DNA of 63,625 bases from Chryseobacterium sp. (GTDB taxonomy: Bacteria > Bacteroidota > Bacteroidia > Flavobacteriales > Weeksellaceae): NCBI GenBank assembly GCA_031277615.1, contig JAITMC010000014.1:1-63625 (forward strand), read 5' to 3'. Position 1 is the stretch's first letter, and every line of letters begins with the position of its first letter. The notes beneath the pieces are model-generated. The model searched no databases and was not told the DNA's origin. It saw only the letters and a program-made list of their open reading frames with translations. This document shows, piece after piece, positions 8,257 to 17,520 of the stretch. The translations under genes and the position numbers were made by a program.

Positions 8257-8285
8257 TCTGGCATCTGGCATCTGGCATCTGGCAT
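8257..8285. repeat. four tandem copies of a 7-bp repeat
   Basis: TCTGGCA is repeated four times without interruption in the spacer after lgt. Such a run can change length by slippage. It lies outside any gene. Confidence 0.85.
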
Positions 8286-8352
8286 CAAAATTAACCATCT
8301 TACACAACCTCCGAAAAAAACATCTACCAAATGATCCTGCCGATCTACAAAA

Positions 8353-9057
8353 TTAAAATCTGATAAAAGGCTTATAGGTTCTGCCTATGGGAAGCTTCTT
8401 TCCATTTACCTGCATCATTACTGATGTTCTTGCCTCCACTTTCGGTTTGGAAACGATATAGGATTTATGAATCCTCGCGAATATTTTAGAGTCCAGGTTT
8501 TCTTCAATCCGGCTGATCGGCATTTTTACCGTAATGGTTCCGGTTTTTGTATGGATATGGATGTATTCCCGGAAGCTTTCAATGTAAAAAATATCATTAA
8601 AAATAATTTTGAGCTGTTTTTTTCCACTGCTGATAAAGATATGATCCTGTTCTGCTGCTTCCAGAAGGGCTTCTTCAGCATTCATCAGGTATTTGAACTT
8701 TTCAACGGCTTTTACGAACCGGTCATAGGGAACCGGCTTCATGAGATAATCAACGATATCAAGTTCATATCCTTCCACCGCATACTGATGGTAGGCCGTT
8801 GTAACGATAACCAGAGGTGGGTTTTTCAGTTTTTTCAATAGATCGAAGCCTTTTACAACCGGCAGGTGCAGGTCCAGAAACATCAGATCAATATCATGCC
8901 TGCTCAGCAGGTTTCCGGCGTAAACAGCGTCTGCACATTTCCCGATCAGATGGAGCTGTTCGTCTTTAGCCACAAAACTTTCGAGGATATCAGAGGCAAT
9001 CGGCTCATCTTCTACGATGATACAGTTGTATTTTTTAGAGATAGGTGCTGGTGTCAT
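8353..9057 (-). CDS. LytTR-family response regulator
   Basis: This 234-residue regulator has a receiver domain at about 8-125. The acidic pocket is at VEDEP (16-18) and the phospho-acceptor is D62 (MFLDLHLP). The LytTR DNA-binding domain follows at about 140-234, with the typical YIESFREYIHIHT and RIHKSYIV segments. It would bind direct repeats at target promoters when phosphorylated by the kinase encoded just upstream. Its ATG lies inside the kinase gene (23-bp overlap), so the two are translationally coupled. The target genes are not visible. Confidence 0.9.
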   Translation of the reverse strand: MTPAPISKKYNCIIVEDEPIASDILESFVAKDEQLHLIGKCADAVYAGNLLSRHDIDLMFLDLHLPVVKGFDLLKKLKNPPLVIVTTAYHQYAVEGYELDIVDYLMKPVPYDRFVKAVEKFKYLMNAEEALLEAAEQDHIFISSGKKQLKIIFNDIFYIESFREYIHIHTKTGTITVKMPISRIEENLDSKIFARIHKSYIVSKPKVEARTSVMMQVNGKKLPIGRTYKPFIRF

Positions 9058-10129
9058 TCAAATCAATGGTTAAGTGAACAATATAATGGTCTTTTTGATC
9101 TTCAACAGCCAGAATATGTTTCGGATAAAGCAGCTCAAGCTGTCTCCGGATATTTTTCAGGCCTATTTTAGTAGAGTTTCCGTGAGGTTTTTCCTCCTTT
9201 GAATTATCGATATGGTAATGAAGTATACCGTCTTTCAGCTGAATATCAATATGTATGAATTTCTTGCCGATACTTTCCGATACTCCGTGCTTAAAAGCAT
9301 TTTCCACAAACTGAATCAGGATAAGCGGGGAGATTTCGCGGGAAGGCTCATCTATATTTTCATTAAAATTCACTTCAAGATCATAGTGACGGATCTGCTG
9401 AATCTGAATAAAATCCCGGATATTTTCAACTTCTTTCTCCAGCGAAATGTATTTTTTCGCCGCTTCATAAATATTATACCTCATCACTTTGGAAAGCTGT
9501 AAAATAACTTCGGGGGTACCGTCTGCTTTTTTAAGGGCCATTCCATAAATATTATTTAAGGTATTGAACAGAAAATGAGGGTTGATCTGAGCTTTCAGCA
9601 TCGAGAGTTCCTGATCCAGCTTTTCTGTCTTCAATTGGGAAAGCTGTTCCTTGAGTACGTTTTTCTGCCTGGTGATTTCCACTCCGAAAACCAGTCCTGC
9701 CATAAAGATGAGGTCCATAAATGAATTAAAAGCCACTAATCCGTTGATGAATCCTGAAGGTTCTTTTCCATCCAGCGTTTCTGTAACTCCATATATATGC
9801 GGATAAATGATATAATGGGTGAAAAACCGGTGCCCCAATACTGCAAAAATGGTCACCAGAATATACAGAATGAGCTTTAAAAACCTGTTCAGGCCAGCTT
9901 TTTCGTACAGATATAATAATGCATAGGCAAACGGTACTTTCACCAAAAGGTAACCCAATTCCAGGACCAGGGTATTCTGGAGCCTGATCTGCCATCCGAA
10001 ACCGGGAAACTGATACCGGGACCAGTAAAAATCGAGGTAAACTTCCAGCGCATAATACAGGACCCAAAAGAGCAGATGTACATATAGTTTTGATGGTATA
10101 TCAGGTTTCAAACTGTAATGATTTATCAT
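9035..10129 (-). CDS. LytS-like sensor histidine kinase
   Basis: This 364-residue kinase has about four N-terminal membrane helices (15-155), a short coiled coil, and the His_kinase domain with H185 in LKAQINPHFLFNTLNN. An HATPase domain follows, with the N box FVENAFKHG. No periplasmic sensor domain is visible, so the membrane helices probably sense the signal. It is the partner of the LytTR regulator that overlaps its 3' end. A small DoxX-like gene lies 61 bp upstream on the same strand and may be cotranscribed. Confidence 0.9.
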   Translation of the reverse strand: MINHYSLKPDIPSKLYVHLLFWVLYYALEVYLDFYWSRYQFPGFGWQIRLQNTLVLELGYLLVKVPFAYALLYLYEKAGLNRFLKLILYILVTIFAVLGHRFFTHYIIYPHIYGVTETLDGKEPSGFINGLVAFNSFMDLIFMAGLVFGVEITRQKNVLKEQLSQLKTEKLDQELSMLKAQINPHFLFNTLNNIYGMALKKADGTPEVILQLSKVMRYNIYEAAKKYISLEKEVENIRDFIQIQQIRHYDLEVNFNENIDEPSREISPLILIQFVENAFKHGVSESIGKKFIHIDIQLKDGILHYHIDNSKEEKPHGNSTKIGLKNIRRQLELLYPKHILAVEDQKDHYIVHLTIDLNDTSTYL

Positions 10130-10190
10130 GCAAAATACTATCTTTCAGCGAGAAATAAAAATACTGCATCTATCAAAAGGAAGCATTGGT

Positions 10191-10583
10191 CTACCAACGG
10201 CTACCTTTCTTTTCAGGCTGATATCCGGAATACAACAGCTGCAGAAAACAGCAGATCAGTAAGACATTGAATTCAATTCCGTTGGTACCTCCTCCTACGA
10301 CAAACCAGCCATGCTGCCAGTGAACATAATAAATTCCGAAAATAAAGATCAATATATTACTGATGGCAACAGGCTTAATGCAAGCATCCACCCAGATCAG
10401 CGGTACAGAAATCAGATGGACCAGTTTTACCGCCCATGCCAGATACAGCCCGAAAGGACTGAAACCTATGGTATCTAAAAATAGGCGCCCAAAGTTACTG
10501 ACATCTCCGCTAAAGATAGAAATAACACTGTGCATCAGCAGGATTACCGAGAGACCACACCGGAGAAAGAAATACTTTTTCAT
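10191..10583 (-). CDS. DoxX-like small membrane protein
   Basis: The 130-residue protein has four hydrophobic helices (about 5-22, 45-65, 70-85 and 100-120). The segment YYVHWQHGWFVVGGGTNGIEF is the pattern seen near the third helix of DoxX-family proteins, where HGWF and the G/N/E positions are conserved. The family is linked to membrane redox or quinone-related functions, but this member's role is not known. It precedes the LytTR two-component pair on the same strand. Confidence 0.7.
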   Translation of the reverse strand: MKKYFFLRCGLSVILLMHSVISIFSGDVSNFGRLFLDTIGFSPFGLYLAWAVKLVHLISVPLIWVDACIKPVAISNILIFIFGIYYVHWQHGWFVVGGGTNGIEFNVLLICCFLQLLYSGYQPEKKGSRW

Positions 10584-10651
10584 GAAAGCAATTTAGAAAA
10601 CCCCTGAAAAAAGATGAAGCTAAAGCCTATCAATAGCCGGTAAGCGTATAT

Positions 10652-10684
10652 AAAAAATGGGCAGCCGAAAATTCAGCTACCCAT
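10652..10684 (-). terminator. intrinsic terminator after the SDR gene
   Basis: Read on the minus strand, ATGGG/CCCAT and GCT/AGC pair with one mismatch and are followed by six T residues. Confidence 0.65.
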
Positions 10685-10705
10685 TCTCCTTTTATTTCAA
10701 AAAAA

Positions 10706-11461
10706 CTATCTTGTGGTATATCCTCCATTGGCAAAAATAGTCTGTCCGGTGATCCACCATCCGTCAGTTACCAAAAATTCCACCAGCGGAGCAATATCTT
10801 TAATATCGGTAAGCCCACCCAGAGCCGAAGCCGATTTGTGGTACGCTACAGCATCATCGGTTTCCTGTCCGTAGAAGAAAGGGGTATCCATAGGTCCCGG
10901 AGCGACTGCCGTTACTGAAATTCCTCTGCTTCCGAATTCTTTGGAAGCGGCTCTTGTGAAATGTTCTACCGGTGCTTTGGCTCCTGCATAGGTAGAATAC
11001 AATCCTGTATAAGCAGCCAGAAGTGAAGTAACAATGGTACAGATTTTACCGTTATCGTTCAGTTTTTTACCGGCCTCCTGAAGGAAGAAGTAAGCGGATT
11101 TTGAATTGACTCCAAACATGGTATCATATTCCGATTCCGTTGTTTCTGTAAATGGCTTTTTAAGGACCATCCCTACTGTATTGATGGCAATATCCACTCC
11201 TCCGAACTGAGCAATCGCCTCATCAAAAAACCGGGTGATGTTCCCCACCTGGGTAAGGTCTCCCTGGAATAAAAATGCTTCAGCACCCAAAGCCTTTACT
11301 TCAGCCAGCGTTTTCTCGCTTTCTGCTCTTGAGCTTTCACTGTTGTAATGGATAGCCAGCTTTGCCCCTTTTGCGGCAAAATCCCTGCTTAACAATCCAC
11401 CTAAATTTTTGCCGCCTCCGGCAATTAATACTACTTTTCCTTTAACATCTTGTGTTGACAT
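10706..11461 (-). CDS. SDR family NAD(P)-dependent oxidoreductase
   Basis: This 251-residue protein has a classical Rossmann fold: nucleotide-binding GGGKNLGG at 15-22 and the catalytic set S146, Y158 and K162 (TYAGAK). It would oxidise an alcohol or reduce a ketone with NAD(P)H. IHYNSES after the second strand suggests a preference for NADP, as in many FabG-like SDRs. The substrate is unknown. I place the start at 11461 (MSTQDVKGK). The ORF stays open for 34 more codons upstream, but that extension is hydrophobic and unlike SDRs. A terminator follows at 10652. Confidence 0.85.
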   Translation of the reverse strand: MSTQDVKGKVVLIAGGGKNLGGLLSRDFAAKGAKLAIHYNSESSRAESEKTLAEVKALGAEAFLFQGDLTQVGNITRFFDEAIAQFGGVDIAINTVGMVLKKPFTETTESEYDTMFGVNSKSAYFFLQEAGKKLNDNGKICTIVTSLLAAYTGLYSTYAGAKAPVEHFTRAASKEFGSRGISVTAVAPGPMDTPFFYGQETDDAVAYHKSASALGGLTDIKDIAPLVEFLVTDGWWITGQTIFANGGYTTR

Positions 11462-11797
11462 CTTGTATCTGTTTTTAAATTTTAATAAAACAAAGATGAA
11501 AAATGAAAACGGATTGATCATGGTGAATTTTTCGGAAGCTGTATTAAATTCGGAAATCATCACCTGTTTTTACGATAAGGTATCAGAAATATTTACTTTT
11601 CTCAGCATTAAAAAAATCATTCCTATTTTGCTAAATGCCAAAAAGATAGATATTATTTTTTTACGTAAAACATACAAAACCAAGAATATTTTTCATCTAC
11701 AACTCCGGTATTTATAGATTTTAGGCATAACATTTGATACTAAAAAAAACATATTATATCAAACACCACTTCATTTTTATAATATATTATTTTCCAC

Positions 11798-11828
11798 AAT
11801 CCCCGGTAATCCGGGGATTTTCATTTGT
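11798..11828 (+). terminator. orphan terminator-like hairpin
   Basis: AATCCCCGG pairs with CCGGGGATT around four bases and is followed by TTCATTTG. No ORF ends near it on the plus strand. It may end an unannotated small RNA or be a remnant. Confidence 0.55.
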
Positions 11829-12135
11829 TTCCTGTTGAGAAAATATTTAAACAAAAAATGATCAGTTTCAAAAATCGGGAAAATCATATTTTAATTAATA
11901 ATCTGTTATATACATAAGCTGAAAACAGAGATTTTCATAAAACCGAACACACTTGATGTGAATAAAAATGAATCATGGAAATCTTTGAAAAAATTAATTT
12001 TAAGACAACCAATGATGTTTTAAAGGGGTAAGATACAGGAAAGTGTATGGTGATAGGACCCGGCTATATTTTGACCGGGAAAATATATTTTTGATAATCA
12101 AATATTTAAAACAGTGTCATTCATTTTATTATTCG

Positions 12136-12143
12136 TATATTTG
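12136..12143 (+). promoter_or_regulatory. -7 box and long leader of the cold-shock gene
   Basis: TATATTTG fits TAnnTTTG. The next good start codon is at 12409, giving a leader of about 260 nt. It contains a pyrimidine-rich stretch (12196-12216), as is common for cold-shock mRNAs regulated by structure. Confidence 0.5.
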
Positions 12144-12408
12144 TACAGATTAGTAAGCAGGAAACTGTCTTCGCTTTCTGTTGTAGTTTAAAATATTTCT
12201 TTTTTTCTTTCAGTTTTTGCTTTTTCAGCGGCTGCATTTTTAGCTTTTGATTCTTGTATTAATGATAGGATTTCAGAGTACCGGGACCGGCTGATCAGGC
12301 ATCTCAGGGCAATATACAAAAACGGAACATAAAGCTAACGACAGAGTGAACCACGTTCAGGCAGACTACAATATATTTAACCCAGAAACTAAATACTAAA
12401 AATAATTT

Positions 12409-12837
12409 ATGGCAGACTCTTTTTCTAAAAAAGAAAATTTTAAGAAAAAAATTCAAAAACAAAAAGAAAAAGCGCTAAGACGCGAAGAACGTAAAACGAA
12501 CAACAACAAAGGTAAAGAACTTGAAGACGTATTCATGTATGTAGATGAATTCGGAAGACTTACCTCTACCCCTCCATCAGAAAGACAGGAGGTGAACCTT
12601 GATGAAATCCAGCTGGGAGCTGCTCCTATCATTGAAGAAGATCCGCGTAAAACAGGGATCATTACCTTCCACAGTGAAAAAGGATATGGTTTCATCACTG
12701 AAGACAATACCAAAGAAAACATTTTCTTCCACAACAACAGCTGTGCAGAACCGGTAAAAAAAGGGAACAAGGTTTCTTTTGAGAAAGAGAAATCTCCAAA
12801 AGGATTTTCAGCCGTTAATATTCAGATTGTCAAATAA
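12409..12837 (+). CDS. cold-shock-domain protein with charged N-terminal extension
   Basis: This 142-residue protein carries a C-terminal cold-shock domain (about 80-142). RNP1-like KGYGFITED and RNP2-like NIFFHNNS are the aromatic RNA-binding strands. The first 80 residues are a lysine- and glutamate-rich extension (KKENFKKKIQKQKEKALRRE), then a linker with DVFMYVDEFGRL. This architecture recurs in Flavobacteriia and is longer than E. coli CspA (about 70 residues). It probably binds single-stranded RNA or DNA and acts as a chaperone. The long leader (from about 12150) suggests post-transcriptional control. A terminator follows at 12895. Confidence 0.88.
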   Translation: MADSFSKKENFKKKIQKQKEKALRREERKTNNNKGKELEDVFMYVDEFGRLTSTPPSERQEVNLDEIQLGAAPIIEEDPRKTGIITFHSEKGYGFITEDNTKENIFFHNNSCAEPVKKGNKVSFEKEKSPKGFSAVNIQIVK

Positions 12838-12894
12838 TCTTTTAATCAAAAACAGGCAGCCTTAATCAGGCGAATCCGTTTTTAATATAATACA

Positions 12895-12921
12895 GAAGCC
12901 ACCTTTTCAGGTGGCTTCTTG
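12895..12921 (+). terminator. intrinsic terminator after the cold-shock gene
   Basis: GAAGCCACCT pairs with AGGTGGCTTC around a 4-nt loop, followed by TT. It may work in both directions, because the efflux outer-membrane gene ends at 12942 on the other strand. Confidence 0.8.
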
Positions 12922-12941
12922 CATCGTAAAAAAAGTAAAAA

Positions 12942-14393
12942 TTAATCCAGCTTTCCGCCCAGTGCTTTAAACAGCAGGACGTTATTTCTGGTATTCTGGT
13001 GCTGAAACCGGAGCAGGTCCAGTTCGGCAGTCAGTTTGCTCTTCTGCGAGTTGATCAGCTCAAAATAATTGGCATAGCCCGTCAGATACAAATCGTTGGA
13101 AACCTCTACCCCACGGTCCAGAAAGCCTACTTCCTCAGATTTCAGCTGCAAAACTCTTTCATATATCTTCGTCTGCTTCAGAATCGACTGTAATTCATTG
13201 AAAGCTGTGGTAATACTTTTCTGATAATTCAGGAAAGCAATTTCCTGTTCTTTATTCGCCACATTGAATTCATGCTTCAGCTGTCCCTTATTGAAAACAG
13301 GAACCATCAGTCCACCCAACAGCTGCCCCGCCAATGAGGCAGGCTTGAAAAATGTTCCGGCGGAAAAGGCATTCAGCCCAAAACTTGCGCCAAGATCAAT
13401 CCTGGGATAAAAAGCTGCCCTTGCCGCTTTGGCATCTGCCTGTGAAGCTTCCAGCACATAGTAGTTGGCTGCCACATCCGGTCTTGAATGGATCACCCCT
13501 TCTATATTGATATCTTTGTTCAGGATCTCCATATTCGTCGGCATCAGGGCACTTCCTCTTTTTACATCTCCGCCATAGCTTCCCGTAAGTGTTGTAATTG
13601 CCTGTTCTACCGTTACAATCTCTACTTTGATATGCTCTATCTCGGCAAGCCAGTTGTTATTCTGAGCTTTAAACTGCTGTACGGCCAGCTCTGTAGCCTT
13701 TCCCACTTCTCTTTGTGCCAGAATGATTTCAAATGCTCTCTGTTGCAGTTTATAGTTTTTCTGATAAATAGCCAACCTGTTGTCCAGAGTAACCAGCTGA
13801 TAATAAAGGTTCGCAATATCTGTAAACAGTTCCACCTGAAGCAGGCGCAGTCCTTCCGTAGAAGCCAGATACTTTTTCTGGGCCGACAGTTTTTTGTTTT
13901 TAAGCTTGCCCCAGGCATCGATCTCCCAGCTGCTTCTGGCTCCCAGCCAGTAATTCGGGGTAAAATCACGGTTGATCTTCTGATCTTCTGTAATATTGGG
14001 AGAAAGATTGGTATCATAATTCCCGACACCTTCCATCGTGTACTTTCCGTAGCGGTCCCCAGACGCGGCGGCTCCAATTTCCAGAGAAGGAAGAAGGTCC
14101 ATTTTTGATCTTCTCAAAAAGCTGTTTGCAATTTCCACTCTCTGCCGGGCAATCTGAAAATCGGGATTAGCCTCCATTACTTTTTCAAAAAGTTCCTGTA
14201 GCTGAGGATCCGTAAAATAAGCTTTCAGATTGACCGGCTGAAACTTGTCCGGATCTGTATTATTTTCAATTCTGACCGCTTCATCCGGGAGAGTGCGGGC
14301 TTTTTTAATATCGGCAACATTCGGAACAGCACATGAAGTGAGTCCCAACACTGCTATTCCGTATAGTATAGGTTTATGATTAAATCTTTTCAT
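12942..14393 (-). CDS. RND efflux outer-membrane factor (TolC/OprM-like lipoprotein)
   Basis: The outer-membrane channel of a tripartite pump, 483 residues from the chosen start. A lipobox (VLGLTSC) ends the signal peptide near residue 21. Two repeats of the OEP domain follow, with long helices such as EIAFLNYQKSITTAFNELQ and the typical ARAAFYPRIDLGASFG segment. I chose the start at 14393 (MKRFNHKPILYG) because it begins the signal peptide and has a purine-rich AAAGAAAG just upstream. A start at 14420 is possible but adds a charged MRNLKIKRK. Either way it overlaps the end of the pump gene. Last gene of the efflux operon. Confidence 0.92.
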   Translation of the reverse strand: MKRFNHKPILYGIAVLGLTSCAVPNVADIKKARTLPDEAVRIENNTDPDKFQPVNLKAYFTDPQLQELFEKVMEANPDFQIARQRVEIANSFLRRSKMDLLPSLEIGAAASGDRYGKYTMEGVGNYDTNLSPNITEDQKINRDFTPNYWLGARSSWEIDAWGKLKNKKLSAQKKYLASTEGLRLLQVELFTDIANLYYQLVTLDNRLAIYQKNYKLQQRAFEIILAQREVGKATELAVQQFKAQNNNWLAEIEHIKVEIVTVEQAITTLTGSYGGDVKRGSALMPTNMEILNKDINIEGVIHSRPDVAANYYVLEASQADAKAARAAFYPRIDLGASFGLNAFSAGTFFKPASLAGQLLGGLMVPVFNKGQLKHEFNVANKEQEIAFLNYQKSITTAFNELQSILKQTKIYERVLQLKSEEVGFLDRGVEVSNDLYLTGYANYFELINSQKSKLTAELDLLRFQHQNTRNNVLLFKALGGKLD

Positions 14394-17300
14394 CTTTCTT
14401 TTTATTTTCAAGTTTCGCAAAGAATATATACAGCCCCGGAATGATTACCAGTCCGAAGATGGTTCCGATAAGCATTCCTCCTGCCGCAGCCGTACCAATG
14501 GAACGGTTTCCTACTGCACCGGCTCCTGAAGCGATGCATAACGGAATAAGTCCGGCAACAAAAGCAAAGGAAGTCATCAGGATAGGGCGTAAACGCTGTC
14601 TTGCTCCTTCAATCGCTGCGGGAACAATATCATAGCCTTCTTTATTTCTGGCTACGGCAAATTCCACGATCAGAATGGCATTTTTTGCTAAAAGTCCGAT
14701 CAGCATGACGAGGGCAACCTGTGCATAGATATTGTTATCAAGCCCGGTCAGCACCAATGCAATATAAGATCCGAAAATACCTGTCGGAAGGCTCAAAAGT
14801 ACCGGCATCGGAAGCAGGAAGCTTTCATATTGTGCAGCCAGCAGCAGGTAAACGAATAACAGGCAGATCATGAAAATATAGATGGTCTGATTTCCGGACA
14901 GGATCTCTTCTCTGGTCATCCCGGACCATTCGATATCAAAACCTCTCGGCAGGGTTTCTTTGGCTACCCTTTCCACTGCGGCAATAGCATCACCTGAACT
15001 GTAGCCGTCTGCCGGCTCCCCGTTGATCATCGCCGACATATACATATTATATCTCGTTAAAACCTCAGGTCCGTACACTTTTTCAATCGTAATGAACGTG
15101 GAAAAAGGCACCATTTCACCTTTGTCATTTTTCAGGTATAAATTCAGAATACTTTCCGGAGTGTCTCTGTGTTCCGGGCTTGCCTGAACCATTACTTTAT
15201 ACATCTGGCTGAAACGGATAAAGTTGGTAGCATAATACGATCCCAGCATCGTCTGTAAGGTAGACATTGCATTATCTACCGAGATTCCTTTTTTAGCCGC
15301 CATATCATAATCCATATTGATCATGTATTGCGGGAAAGTAGCATCAAAGCTGGTAAAGTTGTTCTGAAGTTCCGGTGCTTCATTCAGCTTTTTCACAAAA
15401 TCTTTGGTGATCTTATCGGTGTTTTCAATCGTTCCACCGGTTCTGTCCAGTAAACGGAGCTCAAAACCACTCGTATTTCCGAAGCCGGGAACTGTTGGTG
15501 GCGCAAAGATTTCAATCTGGGCATCGGCTATGTTTTTGGTTTTATCAGATAATTCTGCAATGAGGTCGTTTACGGAGATATTCCGTTCTTTCCAGTCTTT
15601 AAGATTGATCATTGCCATTCCGTAAGAGGAACCTGCAATTTCCGTTACAATGCTGTATCCGGCAAGGGTTGTTACGTTTTCTACCCCTTCAATTTTTTTG
15701 GCAATAACCGTTACTTCATCCAGAACCTTTTCTGTTCTTTCCACCGTGGCTCCCTGTGGCGTGGTTACACTTACATATACCATTCCCTGGTCTTCCATCG
15801 GGATAAATCCTGTAGGGAGAAACCTGCTGGTGACTCCGGTCAGAAGAATGAACAAAAACAGAAGTCCGAAAGTGACGACCGTCCTGGTTGCCAATTTTGA
15901 AAGAATGCCCACATACCGATCGGTTAATTTTTCAAAACCTTTATTAAAGCTATGGAAAAACCGGTCTATAACAGTTTTCTTTTTATCGTGGTTATGAGGT
16001 TTCAGAATAATAGCACATAACGCAGGCGTCAGCGTCAATGCATTGACTCCCGAAATAACAATACTTATCGCCAGGGTCAGTGAGAACTGGCGGTAAAATA
16101 CCCCCACCGGACCATCCAGGAAGGCTACGGGAATAAATACGGCAGACATCACAATGGTAATGGCCACAACGGCTCCTGCAATCTCTTTGGTGGCACTGAT
16201 TGTTGCTTCCAGAGGTTTCATTCCTTCTTCCATTTTCACATGAACCGCCTCGACGACGACGATGGCGTTATCCACCACAATCCCGATCGCAAGCACAAGT
16301 GCAAATAACGTCAACAGGTTTACCGAGAAATCCAGCATGCTCATAAATGCAAAAGTTCCTACCAAAGCAACCGGTACAGCCAGAACAGGAATCAGGGTGG
16401 AACGCCAGTCCTGAAGGAAGATAAATACCACAATTCCTACCAGGATAAATGCCTCGATCAGCGTTGTTAAGACCGCACTGATGGAAGCATCAAGGAATCT
16501 TGAAACATCATAGGCCATATTATATTCCATTCCGGGAGGAAAGGAAGTCCCTTTCAGCTCTTCCATTTTGGCTTTTACGCTTTCAATAACCTCGGAAGCA
16601 TTAGAACCGGGACGCTGCTTCATCATGATGGAGGCCGATGGTCTTCCGTCTGTTTTGGAAACCATTCCGTAGTTCATGGCCCCGAATTCTACTTTAGCAA
16701 TATCTTTAAGCTTCAGAATGGTTCCGTTGACATCCGATCGGATCGGAACTTCCTCGTATTGCTTGGGTTCAAAGAATTTCCCCTTATACTTAATAACATA
16801 CTGAAGCTGACTGGACGTTTTTCCGGAGGTTTCCCCTACTTTTCCGGGTGCTGCTGAAATATTCTGTTTCTGCAACGACCCGATTACTTCATCTGCTGAA
16901 ATATTGTAGGCCGCCATTTTCTGCGGATCCAGCCATACCCTCATGGAGTATTCCTTTTGCCCCATAATTTCGGCTCTTCCTACTCCATCAATACGTTTCA
17001 GCTCCTGGAGGACGTTAATATCCGTAAAATTGTAGATGAACTGCTCATCCTGGCTTGGATCCGTACTGGTAATATTGAGGTACATCAGCATGCTGTTCAC
17101 CTCTTTTTCAGTCGTTACTCCGGCCCGGATTACCTCTTCCGGAAGCTCATCCAGAATTGTGGTTACCCTGTTCTGGACGTTTACCGCCGCTACATCGGGA
17201 TCTGTTCCCACTTCAAAGAAAACCTGGATCAGGGTAAGCCCGTCGTTGGAGGTTACCGTAGACATATACGTCATGCCGGGAACCCCGTTGATGGCCCGCT

Positions 17301-17496
17301 CTAAAGGAAGGGCCACCGCATTGGCTGATACTTCGGCATTGGCTCCGGTATATTTAGCGGTTACGGTTACAGAAGGCGGTACAATATCAGGAAACTGCGT
17401 GATCGGCATTTTCAGCAATGCCATGATTCCCAGAAGTACAAAGACAATGGAAATCACCAACGAAAGAACCTTTCGTCTTATAAACATTTCTACCAT
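14380..17496 (-). CDS. RND multidrug efflux pump, HAE1 family (AcrB-like)
   Basis: The inner-membrane proton/drug antiporter, 1038 residues, normal length. It has 12 membrane helices and two large periplasmic loops. The proton-relay region of TM4 reads AIGIVVDNAIVVVEAV: the first acidic residue is kept and the second position is Asn. The TM10 lysine is present in LLAKNAILIVEF. The ends IRRKVLSLVISIVFVLLG and IIPGLYIFFAKLE are typical. It works with the adaptor (upstream gene, 24-bp gap) and the outer-membrane factor (overlapping downstream gene). Likely substrates are hydrophobic or amphiphilic drugs and bile-like compounds; this is inferred from family only. No regulator lies next to the operon. 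Confidence 0.95.
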   Translation of the reverse strand: MVEMFIRRKVLSLVISIVFVLLGIMALLKMPITQFPDIVPPSVTVTAKYTGANAEVSANAVALPLERAINGVPGMTYMSTVTSNDGLTLIQVFFEVGTDPDVAAVNVQNRVTTILDELPEEVIRAGVTTEKEVNSMLMYLNITSTDPSQDEQFIYNFTDINVLQELKRIDGVGRAEIMGQKEYSMRVWLDPQKMAAYNISADEVIGSLQKQNISAAPGKVGETSGKTSSQLQYVIKYKGKFFEPKQYEEVPIRSDVNGTILKLKDIAKVEFGAMNYGMVSKTDGRPSASIMMKQRPGSNASEVIESVKAKMEELKGTSFPPGMEYNMAYDVSRFLDASISAVLTTLIEAFILVGIVVFIFLQDWRSTLIPVLAVPVALVGTFAFMSMLDFSVNLLTLFALVLAIGIVVDNAIVVVEAVHVKMEEGMKPLEATISATKEIAGAVVAITIVMSAVFIPVAFLDGPVGVFYRQFSLTLAISIVISGVNALTLTPALCAIILKPHNHDKKKTVIDRFFHSFNKGFEKLTDRYVGILSKLATRTVVTFGLLFLFILLTGVTSRFLPTGFIPMEDQGMVYVSVTTPQGATVERTEKVLDEVTVIAKKIEGVENVTTLAGYSIVTEIAGSSYGMAMINLKDWKERNISVNDLIAELSDKTKNIADAQIEIFAPPTVPGFGNTSGFELRLLDRTGGTIENTDKITKDFVKKLNEAPELQNNFTSFDATFPQYMINMDYDMAAKKGISVDNAMSTLQTMLGSYYATNFIRFSQMYKVMVQASPEHRDTPESILNLYLKNDKGEMVPFSTFITIEKVYGPEVLTRYNMYMSAMINGEPADGYSSGDAIAAVERVAKETLPRGFDIEWSGMTREEILSGNQTIYIFMICLLFVYLLLAAQYESFLLPMPVLLSLPTGIFGSYIALVLTGLDNNIYAQVALVMLIGLLAKNAILIVEFAVARNKEGYDIVPAAIEGARQRLRPILMTSFAFVAGLIPLCIASGAGAVGNRSIGTAAAGGMLIGTIFGLVIIPGLYIFFAKLENKKKDEKI

Positions 17497-17520
17497 GGTA
17501 AGTTGATTTAAAGATGAAGG

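Larger units (their letters stand above)
11462..12408. other. 947-bp region without a convincing protein gene
   Basis: The first 250 bp hold only weak ORFs. An isolated strong terminator hairpin sits at 11798-11828 with no clear gene upstream. The last ~265 bp form the transcribed leader of the cold-shock-domain gene, downstream of the -7 box at 12136. Confidence 0.6.

Noticed and set aside
11462-11563. N-terminal extension of the SDR gene
   Set aside because: The extra 34 residues do not fit SDR proteins; the Rossmann strand begins normally from the start at 11461.
11409-11717. 102-residue plus-strand ORF overlapping the SDR gene start
   Set aside because: The first part is antisense to the SDR gene and the rest is low-complexity AT-rich sequence.
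13488-14108. 206-residue plus-strand ORF
   Set aside because: Antisense shadow of the efflux outer-membrane factor gene.
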